Shown one piece after another: positions 23,160 to 31,580 of a stretch of DNA of 38,875 bases. The stretch comes from CAYNND01 sp964528735 (GTDB taxonomy: Bacteria; Patescibacteriota; Minisyncoccia; Phycocordibacterales; UBA2100): the NCBI GenBank assembly GCA_964528735.1, contig CAZGUV010000009.1, forward strand, positions 1-38,875, written 5' to 3'. The position numbers and the translations under genes were made by a program. The notes under the pieces are model-generated. The model saw nothing but the letters and a program-made list of their open reading frames with translations. It had not been told where the DNA came from and made no database searches. The stretch's first letter is position 1. Every line of letters begins with the position of its first letter.

Positions 23160-23573
23160 TTATTCAGTGAACTCGGGAAGATTACCAGACTGAGGTGCGC
23201 CTCCCTGTTGATTGAACTCAGCACCTGATTGTTCACCAAAATCAATATCATTACTGCTTCCGACTGGTGCAAATGGGTTTGCGCGACCTTTTGGCTCTGC
23301 AAGAATTTGCTTTCCGGTATCTTGAAGTGCTCGAAATGCTGGCGATTTGAACAAGCGCCCATCAAGCTTGATTGCGCGCATATCAAGCAACAGTTTCAAA
23401 ACATCTGGGTCTCCTGATGACTCGGGGTCTCCCTCACTTGCAACAAGCACCCCACCTTCAGTCACTGCAACCTCCTGTGATGCAGAACCAGAAGACATTG
23501 AGTACCAAATACCACCAAGTACCACGATGACTATGATTCCGATGACAGCAAAGTTTTTTCGTAATAGTTCCAT
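23160..23573 (-). CDS. PilP-like pilus alignment protein (putative)
   Basis: 137 residues. An N-terminal basic stretch and one hydrophobic helix (about 9-25), then a mostly polar region ending in LAEPKGRANPFAPVG and a disordered Gly/Gln tail. Its position after pilM-pilN-pilO and the NPF-like segment recall PilP, but there is no lipobox and no clear beta domain, so it could be a lineage-specific replacement. It follows pilO by 9 nt. Confidence 0.6.
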   Translation of the reverse strand: MELLRKNFAVIGIIVIVVLGGIWYSMSSGSASQEVAVTEGGVLVASEGDPESSGDPDVLKLLLDMRAIKLDGRLFKSPAFRALQDTGKQILAEPKGRANPFAPVGSSNDIDFGEQSGAEFNQQGGAPQSGNLPEFTE

Positions 23574-23582
23574 AGGTATGTA

Positions 23583-24240
23583 TTAAGGAAGCCAGTAGGT
23601 ACGGATATTGACGGTAAAGGTGTAGGTAGGCTCGAACCCATCACCTGTTTGCAGTAAGCCCTGACCATTAGGTCGCCCCTGTGCACCAAACCGTGCCAAC
23701 TCATTTGGGATTTGTGAAAATTCGATTTGCTGCTGCTGTGTTTGTGCTGTTCCGATTTTCAACTTTACCAAATCAACGAGGCGGAGGCTTCTTTCTATAT
23801 CTCGCATAAATGCAATCATGTCCGGATACGTCGCCACCACACTAAACTCGAGCACCACTGACTGATATCGTCTCTGCTCTTGGACAGCACCAGCAAGTGC
23901 TATTCCTTGGTCCTTTTTGTCCTTTGTTGCTCCTCCCTCTCGTTGAACACTCACCGTACTCAAACTCAGACCACGAGATGTCGCCATACCATCGAGATCC
24001 AAAACCAAGTGAATATTATCTATGTGATCAGGGAGCATCTTTTCGAGCCGCTCGACATNNNNNNNNNNCAAGGAGCCCTCGTTTCAACTCTTGCACTTCA
24101 GTCGCCTTTTCGAGTGCTTGTGTGTATATATCAATCTCGCCCTTTATTTTATTTGCTTCAGTATACGTTGGAGAAACATACGCGAAGATGAGCGCTCCTG
24201 CACCGATGAACATTATGATTGATAGGATGAGTTTTGCCAT
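23583..24240 (-). CDS. pilO: pilus alignment protein PilO-like, split by an assembly gap
   Basis: An N-terminal helix anchor (residues about 4-24) and coiled coil EIDIYTQALEKATEVQELKR lie before the N run; after it the frame resumes at VERLEKMLPDHIDNIHLVLDLD, which is the conserved PilO core, followed by the ferredoxin-like domain with VATYPDMIAFMRDIERS. PilO pairs with PilN in the periplasmic ring that aligns the machine. The frames need a missing length divisible by three, which 10 N is not, so the gap is a placeholder. Start ATG at 24240. Confidence 0.87.
24059..24068. other. assembly gap (10 N) inside pilO
   Basis: Ten N. The true missing length must be a multiple of three for pilO to be intact. 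Confidence 0.97.
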
Positions 24241-24243
24241 ACG

Positions 24244-25047
24244 TTATTCAAAATTACCGAACAGCTCATCTGGTGCCTGCTTCTTGTTGTTCTGTGCAGG
24301 TGCTCGTCGTGGCGGCGGCTCAACCTGTGTACCACCTTGTGGACCACGCTGACCAACTGGTTCTTCTTCAATCTGGGTCTCTTCTTCAGGAGGCAACTCT
24401 TCTCCACCCTCTTCAGTTGGGACAAAACCTTCACTTGTGTCTTGTGAATTAAGCGTTGCAGCAGAAACAAGAGAAGAAAAGTTAACCGCCTCTGGGTTAA
24501 TATCGAGCTCAACAGTGAACTCCACTCCATCTTTTGTAATATTACCGATTGAGAAAATTGGATTTTTGATCGCAGGATGTGTACTCATCACTCGCGCCTG
24601 GTACGCAATACCATTAACACTCGCTGCCTTTCCGTTCATCAGTACATGCAAGGTATCAGGTCCTGTGTATTCATAATCAAGATTTTTGTATTCAATTGTT
24701 TTCAAGGTTATCTGCCCGAGTACATCGAAGAACGCAGACGGCGCAATGTGCGACTGCAATATACCTTCTGCAATAGAGATTCGCTCATCGAGTCGTGTAA
24801 GGTCACGCACGAGGTCTGGTTGAAATGCCTTTTTTGCTTTGTTGAGCTGTTCTTTCTTTGCTGCCAAATCATTACTGAGAAATTGTTTGTAGAGAAAAAC
24901 TCCCGCTGCCATAGTACCAGCAACGACGAGCGCGATAACTCCAAGCAAAACAATCACATCAAAGGCGTCAGATCCATACTCCTCGCGCGGCTTTTCACCG
25001 AGTGAGATTTTTGTTGGGATGAATGATGAATTGATTGGTGATTCCAT
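24244..25047 (-). CDS. pilN: pilus alignment protein, PilN-like
   Basis: 267 residues from the ATG at 25047. A short cytoplasmic N-terminus (INSSFIPTKISL, the usual PilM-binding region), one transmembrane helix (about 33-55), a coiled coil (AAKKEQLNKAKKAF) and a globular domain, then an acidic, Pro-rich tail (about 205-267) unusual for PilN. It starts 14 nt after pilM, as in most pil operons. Assignment is by order and topology. Confidence 0.82.
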   Translation of the reverse strand: MESPINSSFIPTKISLGEKPREEYGSDAFDVIVLLGVIALVVAGTMAAGVFLYKQFLSNDLAAKKEQLNKAKKAFQPDLVRDLTRLDERISIAEGILQSHIAPSAFFDVLGQITLKTIEYKNLDYEYTGPDTLHVLMNGKAASVNGIAYQARVMSTHPAIKNPIFSIGNITKDGVEFTVELDINPEAVNFSSLVSAATLNSQDTSEGFVPTEEGGEELPPEEETQIEEEPVGQRGPQGGTQVEPPPRRAPAQNNKKQAPDELFGNFE

Positions 25048-25061
25048 AAAGTGCGTGACAA

Positions 25062-26228
25062 TCAACCTGAATTTTGGATGTGTCGGAGTGCTACTCCAAC
25101 TGCAACAGCAAACTCAGGGCCAACTTCTTTGAGCACATCGAGCAAGAAAGCGGGTGCTTCAACTTTTTCAAACGGATGTGACAGCAATACCTCTGCGCCC
25201 AAACGCTCTTGTGCATACGGGACAATATCCTTGATCGTAGCACCTCCACCAGTAAAGATGATGTGTGGTACGTTTTTTTGATATTTCTTCCCGTAACTCA
25301 ATAATACTTTATGTGTCTCCGGTATTATACGACCGAGTGTTGATAACAAAGCCGTGCGAATCGAAGCAACTGGCATAGCGCCCGGAGCTGGATTTGCGGT
25401 TGCTGGTGTCCCCGCAGCCACAGACATACCCTGCTCGCGCTTCACACGCTCTGATTTTTCAAAGTCCCAGTTCATTGCGCGGCCAACTGAAAGCGTCATT
25501 TCCTGACCACCCTGGTTGATGATATGCGACATTCGTACAATACCTCGCTCAATTATTGAAACCTTCGTGGTTGAAGCACCAATGTCCACAAGCATAACGG
25601 GAGCAACACCATGACCAAGTGACGAACGTGCAACACTGAACACTTCGAGTTCGTAGAATTGTGGTTGGATATTTACGTCAGTCATCACAGCCTGAAATGT
25701 ATTGAGAATATCGTTATGGATTGCAACAAGTAGAACCTCCATAACATCCTTCTTCCGTTCTCCCGAGCTCGGGTCAACATTTTCTGCAAACTCATCTTTC
25801 GGGATTACAAACCAATCAAGTGTGATTTCATTCATCGGCACAGGAATGTATTTTCGTGCCTCAAGAGGAATAACTCGCTGAAGCTGATCTTTACTCATCG
25901 GAGGTATCTCAATAACTGAAGTCAAACTTGATGAGAATGGAATAGCAACGCCCGCTGTCTTTGCAGTGATGTTTGACTCGCGCATAAGATCACGAATCGC
26001 ATCTGCGAGTCGTTGTGCAGGAAGTCGAGCGACCTGTCCTGCATGCAAATCAGCGTACGGACCAAGAGAAATCGCTCCGTATGTTTCAAGCACGGCCTTT
26101 CCATGCTCTCGACGAAGTTGAACCATTTTTATCGAAGAAGATCCGATATCAATGCCGACTACACTTTGTGAACCACCGAGTGAAGGCACCGTCCCGAGAC
26201 TCTTGGTGATTATGTCGAACAGTCCCAT
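25062..26228 (-). CDS. pilM: pilus assembly actin-like ATPase
   Basis: 388 residues. FtsA/actin fold: phosphate-1 motif VGIDIGSSSIKMVQL, connect and phosphate-2 motif MLVDIGASTTKVSII, adenosine motif HIIFTGGGATIKDI. It binds PilN on the cytoplasmic side and links it to the motor. It leads the pil operon and is divergent from comF with only 14 bp between start codons. The -10 box TACTAT lies 6 nt upstream of the ATG. Confidence 0.95.
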   Translation of the reverse strand: MGLFDIITKSLGTVPSLGGSQSVVGIDIGSSSIKMVQLRREHGKAVLETYGAISLGPYADLHAGQVARLPAQRLADAIRDLMRESNITAKTAGVAIPFSSSLTSVIEIPPMSKDQLQRVIPLEARKYIPVPMNEITLDWFVIPKDEFAENVDPSSGERKKDVMEVLLVAIHNDILNTFQAVMTDVNIQPQFYELEVFSVARSSLGHGVAPVMLVDIGASTTKVSIIERGIVRMSHIINQGGQEMTLSVGRAMNWDFEKSERVKREQGMSVAAGTPATANPAPGAMPVASIRTALLSTLGRIIPETHKVLLSYGKKYQKNVPHIIFTGGGATIKDIVPYAQERLGAEVLLSHPFEKVEAPAFLLDVLKEVGPEFAVAVGVALRHIQNSG

Positions 26229-26242
26229 AGTAGAATAGTAAC
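26229..26242. promoter_or_regulatory. overlapping divergent leaderless promoters of pilM and comF
   Basis: In 14 bp there are two -10-like boxes: TAGAAT on the plus strand (26231-26236) ending 6 nt before the comF ATG, and TACTAT on the minus strand (26240-26235) ending 6 nt before the pilM ATG. The boxes share two base pairs, so the two promoters would exclude each other. The -35 regions lie inside the opposite gene and are weak. Confidence 0.55.
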
Positions 26243-26905
26243 ATGAACTACACCTCGTTCATACAGATATGTGCGCACATACGAACGCGATTGAACCGTA
26301 TCGCATATAGGTCTATGCGTATACTACTCCCCGAGAGCGCGGATGAGCGGCTCGCACGGCGTGCACACCACACATGCGTATCTGTCCGTGCAATACGCAA
26401 AGCATCATGCGATGTGACCGTATGTATGGATATTGATATTCCTGAGGTTCGCGCACTGATTCGCTCAGTTAAATACCGCGGTCATCCTGAGGCTGCAGAA
26501 AAGATTGCTGAATTCATTACTCCATACCTGCGCGCATTATGCGAACAAGAACATATAGACAGTATTGTCCCGATTCCACTCTCCGGATCACGACGACGGA
26601 GCCGTGGATATAATCAGGTTGCCTATGTACTCTCCCGATGCATCGAACTCGAGCCATCACTGAAAGGTACGGTACGACCAGAAATACTAACGCGAGTTAC
26701 ACATACAAAACCTCAAACATCGCTCACACGATCTATGCGTCTACACAATATGAAAGACGCATTTCAAGCAACGCGTCCCCTTACACACCAGAAAGTGCTC
26801 ATTGTAGACGACGTTGTTACGACTGGAGCAACACTCCTTGAAGCAAAACGGGCGATTACAGCGCACGGTGGTGTGGCTTTTCTCTTTGCATTTGCGGGCA
26901 GATAA
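26243..26905 (+). CDS. comF: ComF-family phosphoribosyltransferase-like protein
   Basis: 220 residues. The C-terminal half is a PRTase fold with VLIVDDVVTTGATLLEA as the PRPP loop and IVPIPLSGSRRRSRGYNQ upstream, both ComF hallmarks. ComF is a cytosolic competence factor for incoming single-stranded DNA. The usual N-terminal zinc ribbon is missing: the region before residue 70 has scattered Cys but no CxxC pairs. Position beside pilM supports a link with pilus-driven DNA uptake. Start chosen at 26243 because of the -10 box 6 nt upstream; an internal ATG at 26315 is possible. Confidence 0.88.
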   Translation: MNYTSFIQICAHIRTRLNRIAYRSMRILLPESADERLARRAHHTCVSVRAIRKASCDVTVCMDIDIPEVRALIRSVKYRGHPEAAEKIAEFITPYLRALCEQEHIDSIVPIPLSGSRRRSRGYNQVAYVLSRCIELEPSLKGTVRPEILTRVTHTKPQTSLTRSMRLHNMKDAFQATRPLTHQKVLIVDDVVTTGATLLEAKRAITAHGGVAFLFAFAGR

Positions 26906-26948
26906 ACAGCCAAGATTTCATATTTTACGGCTCTTAATACGGCTCATA

Positions 26949-26977
26949 TTGACTCACCTGTCTTTCTGTCGTAGGGT
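26949..26977 (+). promoter_or_regulatory. promoter upstream of the peptidoglycan-binding membrane protein
   Basis: TTGACT (26949-26954), a 17-bp spacer and TAGGGT (26972-26977). The following leader carries a clear Shine-Dalgarno, GAAGAGGAG, ending about 6 nt before the ATG at 27004, one of the few strong sites in this window. Confidence 0.5.
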
Positions 26978-27003
26978 GCACAGAGCTCGAAGAGGAGCAT
27001 ACT

Positions 27004-27474
27004 ATGAACCTCACCGAACACAGAAAATACGCGATCGTTGTCCTCGGACTCTTTTTTATCTGGGGAGGTATTTCCTACTACTGGTATGCGTGCTCTATAA
27101 AGGGATTGTGTGCAGAACAGAATCAACAAGTAACTGAATCTTCTGGAATGGGGACCGGTGGACATGTAGTGCTCCAAACCCCAACACATGAACCATGTAG
27201 AGGCCTTGTCTTTTCATACATAATTCCAGGAGCACTCAATGACACTAACGCTGTACAAGCGCTTGAGTATTTTCTATACACTTTCGAGGGTGAAGATATA
27301 TCGATTGATGGAGTGTACGATACGGACGACATTCGCGCAGTGCAGCGATTTCAAGAAAAATACCGATCTACGATTTTGAAGCCCTACGGGCTTGTTCGTG
27401 GGACCGGCCGAGTACAAGAGGCGACCCTCTACACCATAAATACGCTCTATTGCACAAGTATTATCAAGCAATAA
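27004..27474 (+). CDS. membrane-anchored peptidoglycan-binding-domain protein
   Basis: 156 residues. An N-terminal helix (about 9-28) anchors it, with a short Ser/Gly linker and a C-terminal module (about 75-150) that fits PG_binding_1: NAVQALEYFLYTFEGEDI, DGVYDTDDIRAVQRFQEKY. Such modules bind the cell wall. It has four Cys outside the helix. It lies in a plus-strand pair with the next gene, 99 nt behind comF and with its own promoter. Confidence 0.75.
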   Translation: MNLTEHRKYAIVVLGLFFIWGGISYYWYACSIKGLCAEQNQQVTESSGMGTGGHVVLQTPTHEPCRGLVFSYIIPGALNDTNAVQALEYFLYTFEGEDISIDGVYDTDDIRAVQRFQEKYRSTILKPYGLVRGTGRVQEATLYTINTLYCTSIIKQ

Positions 27475-27484
27475 AATCACAAGT

Positions 27485-27919
27485 ATGTTTTCACAATCAG
27501 TTACCCAAGCGTATGACCTCACTGATGCAACATGGGAGATAATCATAATGTTGCTCATATCCTTTCTCCTTGGATGGTTTTTCCGATGGTTGTGGGACCG
27601 CTCTGAGAATCAAGTCATCGTAATACAGGAGGATCCTCGACCAGAACGCTACAGAAAGTTTACTGAGGAGAACTTGCAAGTCGTCGAAGGTATCGGACCA
27701 AAGATTGAAGATTTGCTCAAGAATAACGGCGTGCTTAATTGGCACATGCTTGCCACATCAACGAGTGAATCACTCAAAGCAATCCTCCAAAAAGGTGGTG
27801 AGCGATTCCAAATGCATGACCCGAGCACCTGGCCTGACCAAGCTGCTCTTGCGATAGAGGGCAAATGGGCAGAACTTGAGGAGTACCAAGTGCTACTCCC
27901 TGGAGGAAGACTCCGCTAA
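27485..27919 (+). CDS. membrane protein with a helix-hairpin-helix domain
   Basis: 144 residues. One hydrophobic segment (about 18-37), then a soluble domain with LQVVEGIGPKIEDLLKNNGV, a helix-hairpin-helix signature of the kind often found C-terminal in envelope proteins of CPR and Bacteroidetes, and a Trp-rich tail. HhH domains usually contact DNA or mediate protein contacts. Next to comF and the pil operon, a role as envelope DNA receptor in the manner of ComEA is possible but only inferred. TAAAAT lies 7 nt upstream of the ATG. Confidence 0.72.
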   Translation: MFSQSVTQAYDLTDATWEIIIMLLISFLLGWFFRWLWDRSENQVIVIQEDPRPERYRKFTEENLQVVEGIGPKIEDLLKNNGVLNWHMLATSTSESLKAILQKGGERFQMHDPSTWPDQAALAIEGKWAELEEYQVLLPGGRLR

Positions 27920-27946
27920 AAAAGACCCCTTCTGGGGTCTTTTTTT
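27918..27946. terminator. bidirectional terminator between convergent genes
   Basis: AGACCCC/GGGGTCT stem with a TTCT loop and A- and T-runs on its flanks. It serves the plus-strand gene ending at 27919 and the minus-strand gene ending at 27945, whose stop overlaps the T-run. Confidence 0.85.
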
Positions 27947-28745
27947 ATTGTACGGTGATTGTTGCTTGCGAGACTATCGGCGCAGTCATTAGTGAGCCAC
28001 GGATTGTTCTAAAGGTAACGGTGTACGTTCCTCGTGCTTGGTAGACGTGTGTGAGTTGTCGGTTGATACTATCTGGGTCACAGCTCGAGCCACCTCCCTC
28101 TCGTGTTACACCCATCGTTCCATCCCCCCAATCAAGTGAGTAGGCTGTACAGGTAGTACCGCTTATTACAAAGAATGCAGACACCTGATGAGGCGCCACT
28201 CCGGACTTAGGTTCTACGGTAAATGAAAACTTGTCTACTGGTGCAACAGGTAGTCGTGTCGTCGTAGTTGTCCCTGTTGTTGTGCCCCCAGTTAATCCAG
28301 ATGGAACACGTCCTGAATTACAGTACACATTCATAGTGTCAGCAGTATCGCGATTCACCGTACCAGTACCGTCAATACCCGCAGCGAGCTGCCACTTGTA
28401 GACTGCACCTCGGGTCAACGTCCCGAAATATCCAGTAGGCTCAGAATCAAGCACACCTTGTCGTATAAGAAATGTCTGTACTTGACGCACGTCAGAGCCC
28501 TGCGCGCCGATACTCAACGCACGTGACCATGAGATACAACTTGTCCCAGTCGATGGAGTATTCGGGACGCCCGGATCAACATTGTCTACATCAATACCAA
28601 TTGCACGAAGTTGTGCCTTGATTGCATCTACAACTTTTGTGAGTCGTGCGATTTCTTCAAGTATCTCCTCACGAGTGAGAGCAGATGCTGAGAGAGGCGC
28701 AATACATGCACAGATAATACTAAGAGTAGCCAATGTTCGCTTCAT
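27945..28745 (-). CDS. secreted protein with peptidoglycan-binding and PKD-like domains
   Basis: 266 residues from the ATG at 28745. A signal peptide (MKRTLATLSIICACIAPLSA) is followed by a short coiled coil (EEILEEIARLTKVVDAIKAQL), a PG_binding_1 module (about 80-155, VRQVQTFLIRQGVLDSEPTGYFG), a Thr-rich linker and a PKD-like domain (about 175-266, SLDWGDGT and YQARGTYTVTF). It probably sits in the wall with the PKD domain exposed. Paralogue of the next gene. TATACT lies 6 nt upstream of the ATG. Confidence 0.82.
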   Translation of the reverse strand: MKRTLATLSIICACIAPLSASALTREEILEEIARLTKVVDAIKAQLRAIGIDVDNVDPGVPNTPSTGTSCISWSRALSIGAQGSDVRQVQTFLIRQGVLDSEPTGYFGTLTRGAVYKWQLAAGIDGTGTVNRDTADTMNVYCNSGRVPSGLTGGTTTGTTTTTRLPVAPVDKFSFTVEPKSGVAPHQVSAFFVISGTTCTAYSLDWGDGTMGVTREGGGSSCDPDSINRQLTHVYQARGTYTVTFRTIRGSLMTAPIVSQATITVQ

Positions 28746-28757
28746 CCACTTAGTATA
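28746..28757 (-). promoter_or_regulatory. -10 box of a leaderless promoter
   Basis: TATACT (28757-28752), 6 nt, then the ATG at 28745. Confidence 0.45.
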
Positions 28758-28799
28758 CAAATGAGGAGTATATATCGCTAGCGCACTCAGTGGATACCG

Positions 28800-29795
28800 T
28801 TAGCGTACCGTAATCTGAGCCTGATTGACTACCGGAATACGACCGAGCGTATCTTGCCCATGCTTGAGTGTGATTGTATAGATACCTGGATTTCGATAGA
28901 TGTGTTTTTCAAACAGCGTGATCGGCTGTTGCGCACAGGTACTTGGGCGGCCGGCGTCATACGCAAGCGGTGCTGTACCGTCTCCCCAATCAACTGAGTA
29001 CGAAGAGCAAGTTGTGCCATTCAATGCAAATGAGAGTGCTATTTCAAGCGGAGCATCACCAGATGCCGGCTTGATGAAGAATGAGTATCGCTGCGATTTT
29101 GACTGTGCCCCTGTCTGCACTGTGCCCTTTCCGCACTTAGCAATCGACGCACGAGTCTGCTCTGCAACTGCACCAGTCTGGGCGATACCAACACGAGCTT
29201 GATACTGCAAGAGTGCACGTTCGGTTGAAGGTCCAAATGCTCCATTCACCAATGCAGGATTGAGCGTACCTTCACGCGCAAGAAAACATTGCATCTGCGC
29301 AATCTCACCCAAGACACCCTCTGGGTCTGCCATACCACGCGAAAGTGTTCGAGTCAGTGCCGGACATGTGACACTGCCACATTGTATGACTTCGCGAGGG
29401 ATGATTGGTTCGCAAAAGAGATTGTCGTTCAGATATTTTCGTGTCTTTTCTTCAACAATACCGTACCCTGTCCGACAAGAGAGACCTGGTTCTACGAGTG
29501 CCTTTTGTTTTTGGAGTTTTCGTATCGCGAGCTCAACTTCTTCAGTGTATATACCCGTAACTTTCCCACTCGGATAGTACGCTGGGTAGTTTTTCAACCA
29601 TTCTTGCAACTGTGTAACCTGCTTTTTTGTATCTTTATCTGTAGCACCAAAATAGAGAAGCTCGGTGAACTTCGGACACTCTATCTTCCCAGATTTTTCT
29701 TCAACTACTTTGGTTGTCTTTGTGTTTTGAGCATAGACAGCACTCCCACAGAGCATAAGTGCTATGACTGTTGCGAGTACCGTGCCCTTTTTCAT
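28800..29795 (-). CDS. secreted protein with two peptidoglycan-binding modules and a PKD-like domain
   Basis: 331 residues. Signal peptide MKKGTVLATVIALMLCGSAVYA, then two PGBD-like modules (about 60-125 with VTQLQEWLKNYPAYYPSGKV, and about 150-220 with IAQMQCFLAREGTL and STERALLQYQARVG), and a PKD-like domain (about 240-331, SVDWGDGT, YRNPGIYTITLKHG). The PKD part is close to that of the neighbour, including the GTTC(S/T)xYS(V/L)DWGDG block. Six or more Cys could form disulfides. TACTAT lies 4 nt upstream of the ATG with TTGCTG 18 bp before it. Confidence 0.82.
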   Translation of the reverse strand: MKKGTVLATVIALMLCGSAVYAQNTKTTKVVEEKSGKIECPKFTELLYFGATDKDTKKQVTQLQEWLKNYPAYYPSGKVTGIYTEEVELAIRKLQKQKALVEPGLSCRTGYGIVEEKTRKYLNDNLFCEPIIPREVIQCGSVTCPALTRTLSRGMADPEGVLGEIAQMQCFLAREGTLNPALVNGAFGPSTERALLQYQARVGIAQTGAVAEQTRASIAKCGKGTVQTGAQSKSQRYSFFIKPASGDAPLEIALSFALNGTTCSSYSVDWGDGTAPLAYDAGRPSTCAQQPITLFEKHIYRNPGIYTITLKHGQDTLGRIPVVNQAQITVR

Positions 29796-29847
29796 CTAGA
29801 TAGTATTGCACGAGGAAGTGAATCAGCAACTCACAAAGACACAGATA

Positions 29848-29881
29848 CAATAAAACCCACCTGTACAGGTGGGTTTTATTG
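29848..29881. terminator. perfect 34-bp palindromic terminator
   Basis: CAATAAAACCCACCTGT pairs with its full complement with no unpaired base, and the AATAAAA arm provides T-runs in both directions. It ends the minus-strand gene at 29899. The palindrome could also extrude as a cruciform. Confidence 0.85.
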
Positions 29882-29898
29882 TATTCGATATCACACCT

Positions 29899-30315
29899 CT
29901 ACATGAGAGAGAGGATGAGTGATGCGATTATGATTCCTACGAGCTGATAACTCGTCATAATAAGAATCTGCTTGAGCCATTGTGGTTTCTTAGTGCTCCC
30001 CCAAATTACTCCGGAGATTTGTGTAGGAACTACGAAACCGGCCCATATCTTGAGTGCGACTGGGATACCGTAACTCTCTGGCCATGCGGTGATTGCACAT
30101 GCAAGAGCAAGTGTGTAGAGGACCGTGAGTGCAAATTGCACCGCATAGTATGGCCCCATCTCTTTTTGCATCTTCTGAATCTCATCTTGTGAAAGATGCG
30201 TGATCCCCATGATGCCCATCCACTGCTTCCCAAAAAGGATAGGCGAGTACCACAGAGCACCGAGAACAAACTGCGCAAACGATGCAATGAGAATCGCAAG
30301 ATAGTTAAGGTCCAT
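29899..30315 (-). CDS. DUF1761-family membrane protein
   Basis: 138 residues, four hydrophobic segments (about 5-22, 58-78, 85-105, 115-137). The family pattern LGALWYSPILFGKQWM near the N-terminus and a Trp in WAGFVVPTQISGVIWG match DUF1761. Function unknown. It lies 10 nt after the next gene upstream and ends at the palindromic terminator. Confidence 0.78.
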   Translation of the reverse strand: MDLNYLAILIASFAQFVLGALWYSPILFGKQWMGIMGITHLSQDEIQKMQKEMGPYYAVQFALTVLYTLALACAITAWPESYGIPVALKIWAGFVVPTQISGVIWGSTKKPQWLKQILIMTSYQLVGIIIASLILSLM

Positions 30316-30325
30316 AGTGTTTTAG

Positions 30326-30814
30326 CTAAATAGCTGCACCGTCAATACCATTTGCCTCTCGCATTTGCTGAAGATACTGTTCAACAACTTCAGGATGCTC
30401 TCCATTTACACATCCCTGTACGAACGCATCTGCATCATCTCCACTTTCAAATGTCATGTATGCAAGTGCGCCATTACACACTTCGTTGATATCAATCTTG
30501 CCCATCATCATTGGGTCTGTCATTTCACCACCCATCGGAGGCATCGGCGGAGGTGCTTGCATCATCATATTGTCACGCATTGATGGCTGACCGAGTGCCG
30601 GTGCTACCATACTCACCATGCTTCCAACGAGGAATGACATGAGAATGACGATTGGGATATACAAAATAAGGCCCGCAACCATGTTGTAGCCCAAAACTGC
30701 AAACGCTCGCTTCAAAAAAGAATCACTGATAAGCCAGCCCTTATAGCTGTATGTGTCTCCTGTTTTTGTTGGGAGCGGTGGGAGTTGTGTACTACCCTGT
30801 TGTTGTGGATCCAT
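30326..30814 (-). CDS. small membrane protein with a Met/Pro-rich loop
   Basis: 162 residues, not recognised. One long hydrophobic segment (about 37-72, with LILYIPIVILMSFLVGSMV), a Met/Pro/Gly-rich stretch (about 83-105, NMMMQAPPPMPPMGG) and an acidic C-terminal domain with two Cys. The Met-rich loop could bind copper, but this is only an idea. TATAAA lies 7 nt upstream of the ATG. Paired with the DUF1761 gene. Confidence 0.65.
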   Translation of the reverse strand: MDPQQQGSTQLPPLPTKTGDTYSYKGWLISDSFLKRAFAVLGYNMVAGLILYIPIVILMSFLVGSMVSMVAPALGQPSMRDNMMMQAPPPMPPMGGEMTDPMMMGKIDINEVCNGALAYMTFESGDDADAFVQGCVNGEHPEVVEQYLQQMREANGIDGAAI

Positions 30815-30947
30815 ATGACTATTTATAACGATAATACTTCTATCGTAGCATAGAAAAAGTACGACTTCGCAACACCACTCAATTGCTAATCAACAGCGCT
30901 CCATACGGCACTCCTCAATACTTCCCGTCCCCGTAGTACCATGGTGT

Positions 30948-31580
30948 ATGGTTATTGTGTCCCTCGTCGTGTGGTGGTGTTTTGTTGTGGGCATATTCAA
31001 TACCCTATTCCGTGCACTTGGCTTCACCTATGGAGGTACCGCTCAGCGGACTGCACTGTTTTATCTATGGGCAACTGCCCTCACGCTCATTCTCTATGCA
31101 CCCATGGTCTTCTCATGGGAATTCATCAGCCCTTTTAACATGCTCATACTCTCTATCATACTCGGATGCATCGCGGTGCTTGATTGGGAAATCGCACAGA
31201 CATTCTCATCACGATTACGTGTATGGGTATGGAATACGTGCTGTGCAAAGTACGCAGACATTCTATTCCAGCAGTTGATGATCTTTCTTTTGATAACGAG
31301 CATCTCTACACTTTTCCCCGAGCCAGAACGCCAAGTCACGCTTTTTGCAAGCATTTTTATACTGTTACATATTCCTGTTTTCTTTATCATGCCGTACCCG
31401 ATTTCGTGGGTCTTCCTCATCGCATCTATGGTCGGAGGATTTTTATTCCCTACGCTCTTCCTAGTGACTCCAACGACAGCCCCTTTTGCAGCATTCGCAG
31501 TGCACGCACTATTTTATTCAGTGCTCCGCGCGTTTGAACATCACAGCGACGTGTGGGTGAAATATATGAAGAAAGACTGA
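30948..31580 (+). CDS. multi-pass membrane protein of unknown function
   Basis: 210 residues with about six hydrophobic segments (near 4-20, 38-55, 62-78, 108-122, 132-145, 152-190). No motif recognised. It is divergent from the previous gene over 133 bp. Its stop is directly followed by the tRNA-Ser 3' fragment of element E4, so it is the last core gene before the island. Confidence 0.65.
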   Translation: MVIVSLVVWWCFVVGIFNTLFRALGFTYGGTAQRTALFYLWATALTLILYAPMVFSWEFISPFNMLILSIILGCIAVLDWEIAQTFSSRLRVWVWNTCCAKYADILFQQLMIFLLITSISTLFPEPERQVTLFASIFILLHIPVFFIMPYPISWVFLIASMVGGFLFPTLFLVTPTTAPFAAFAVHALFYSVLRAFEHHSDVWVKYMKKD

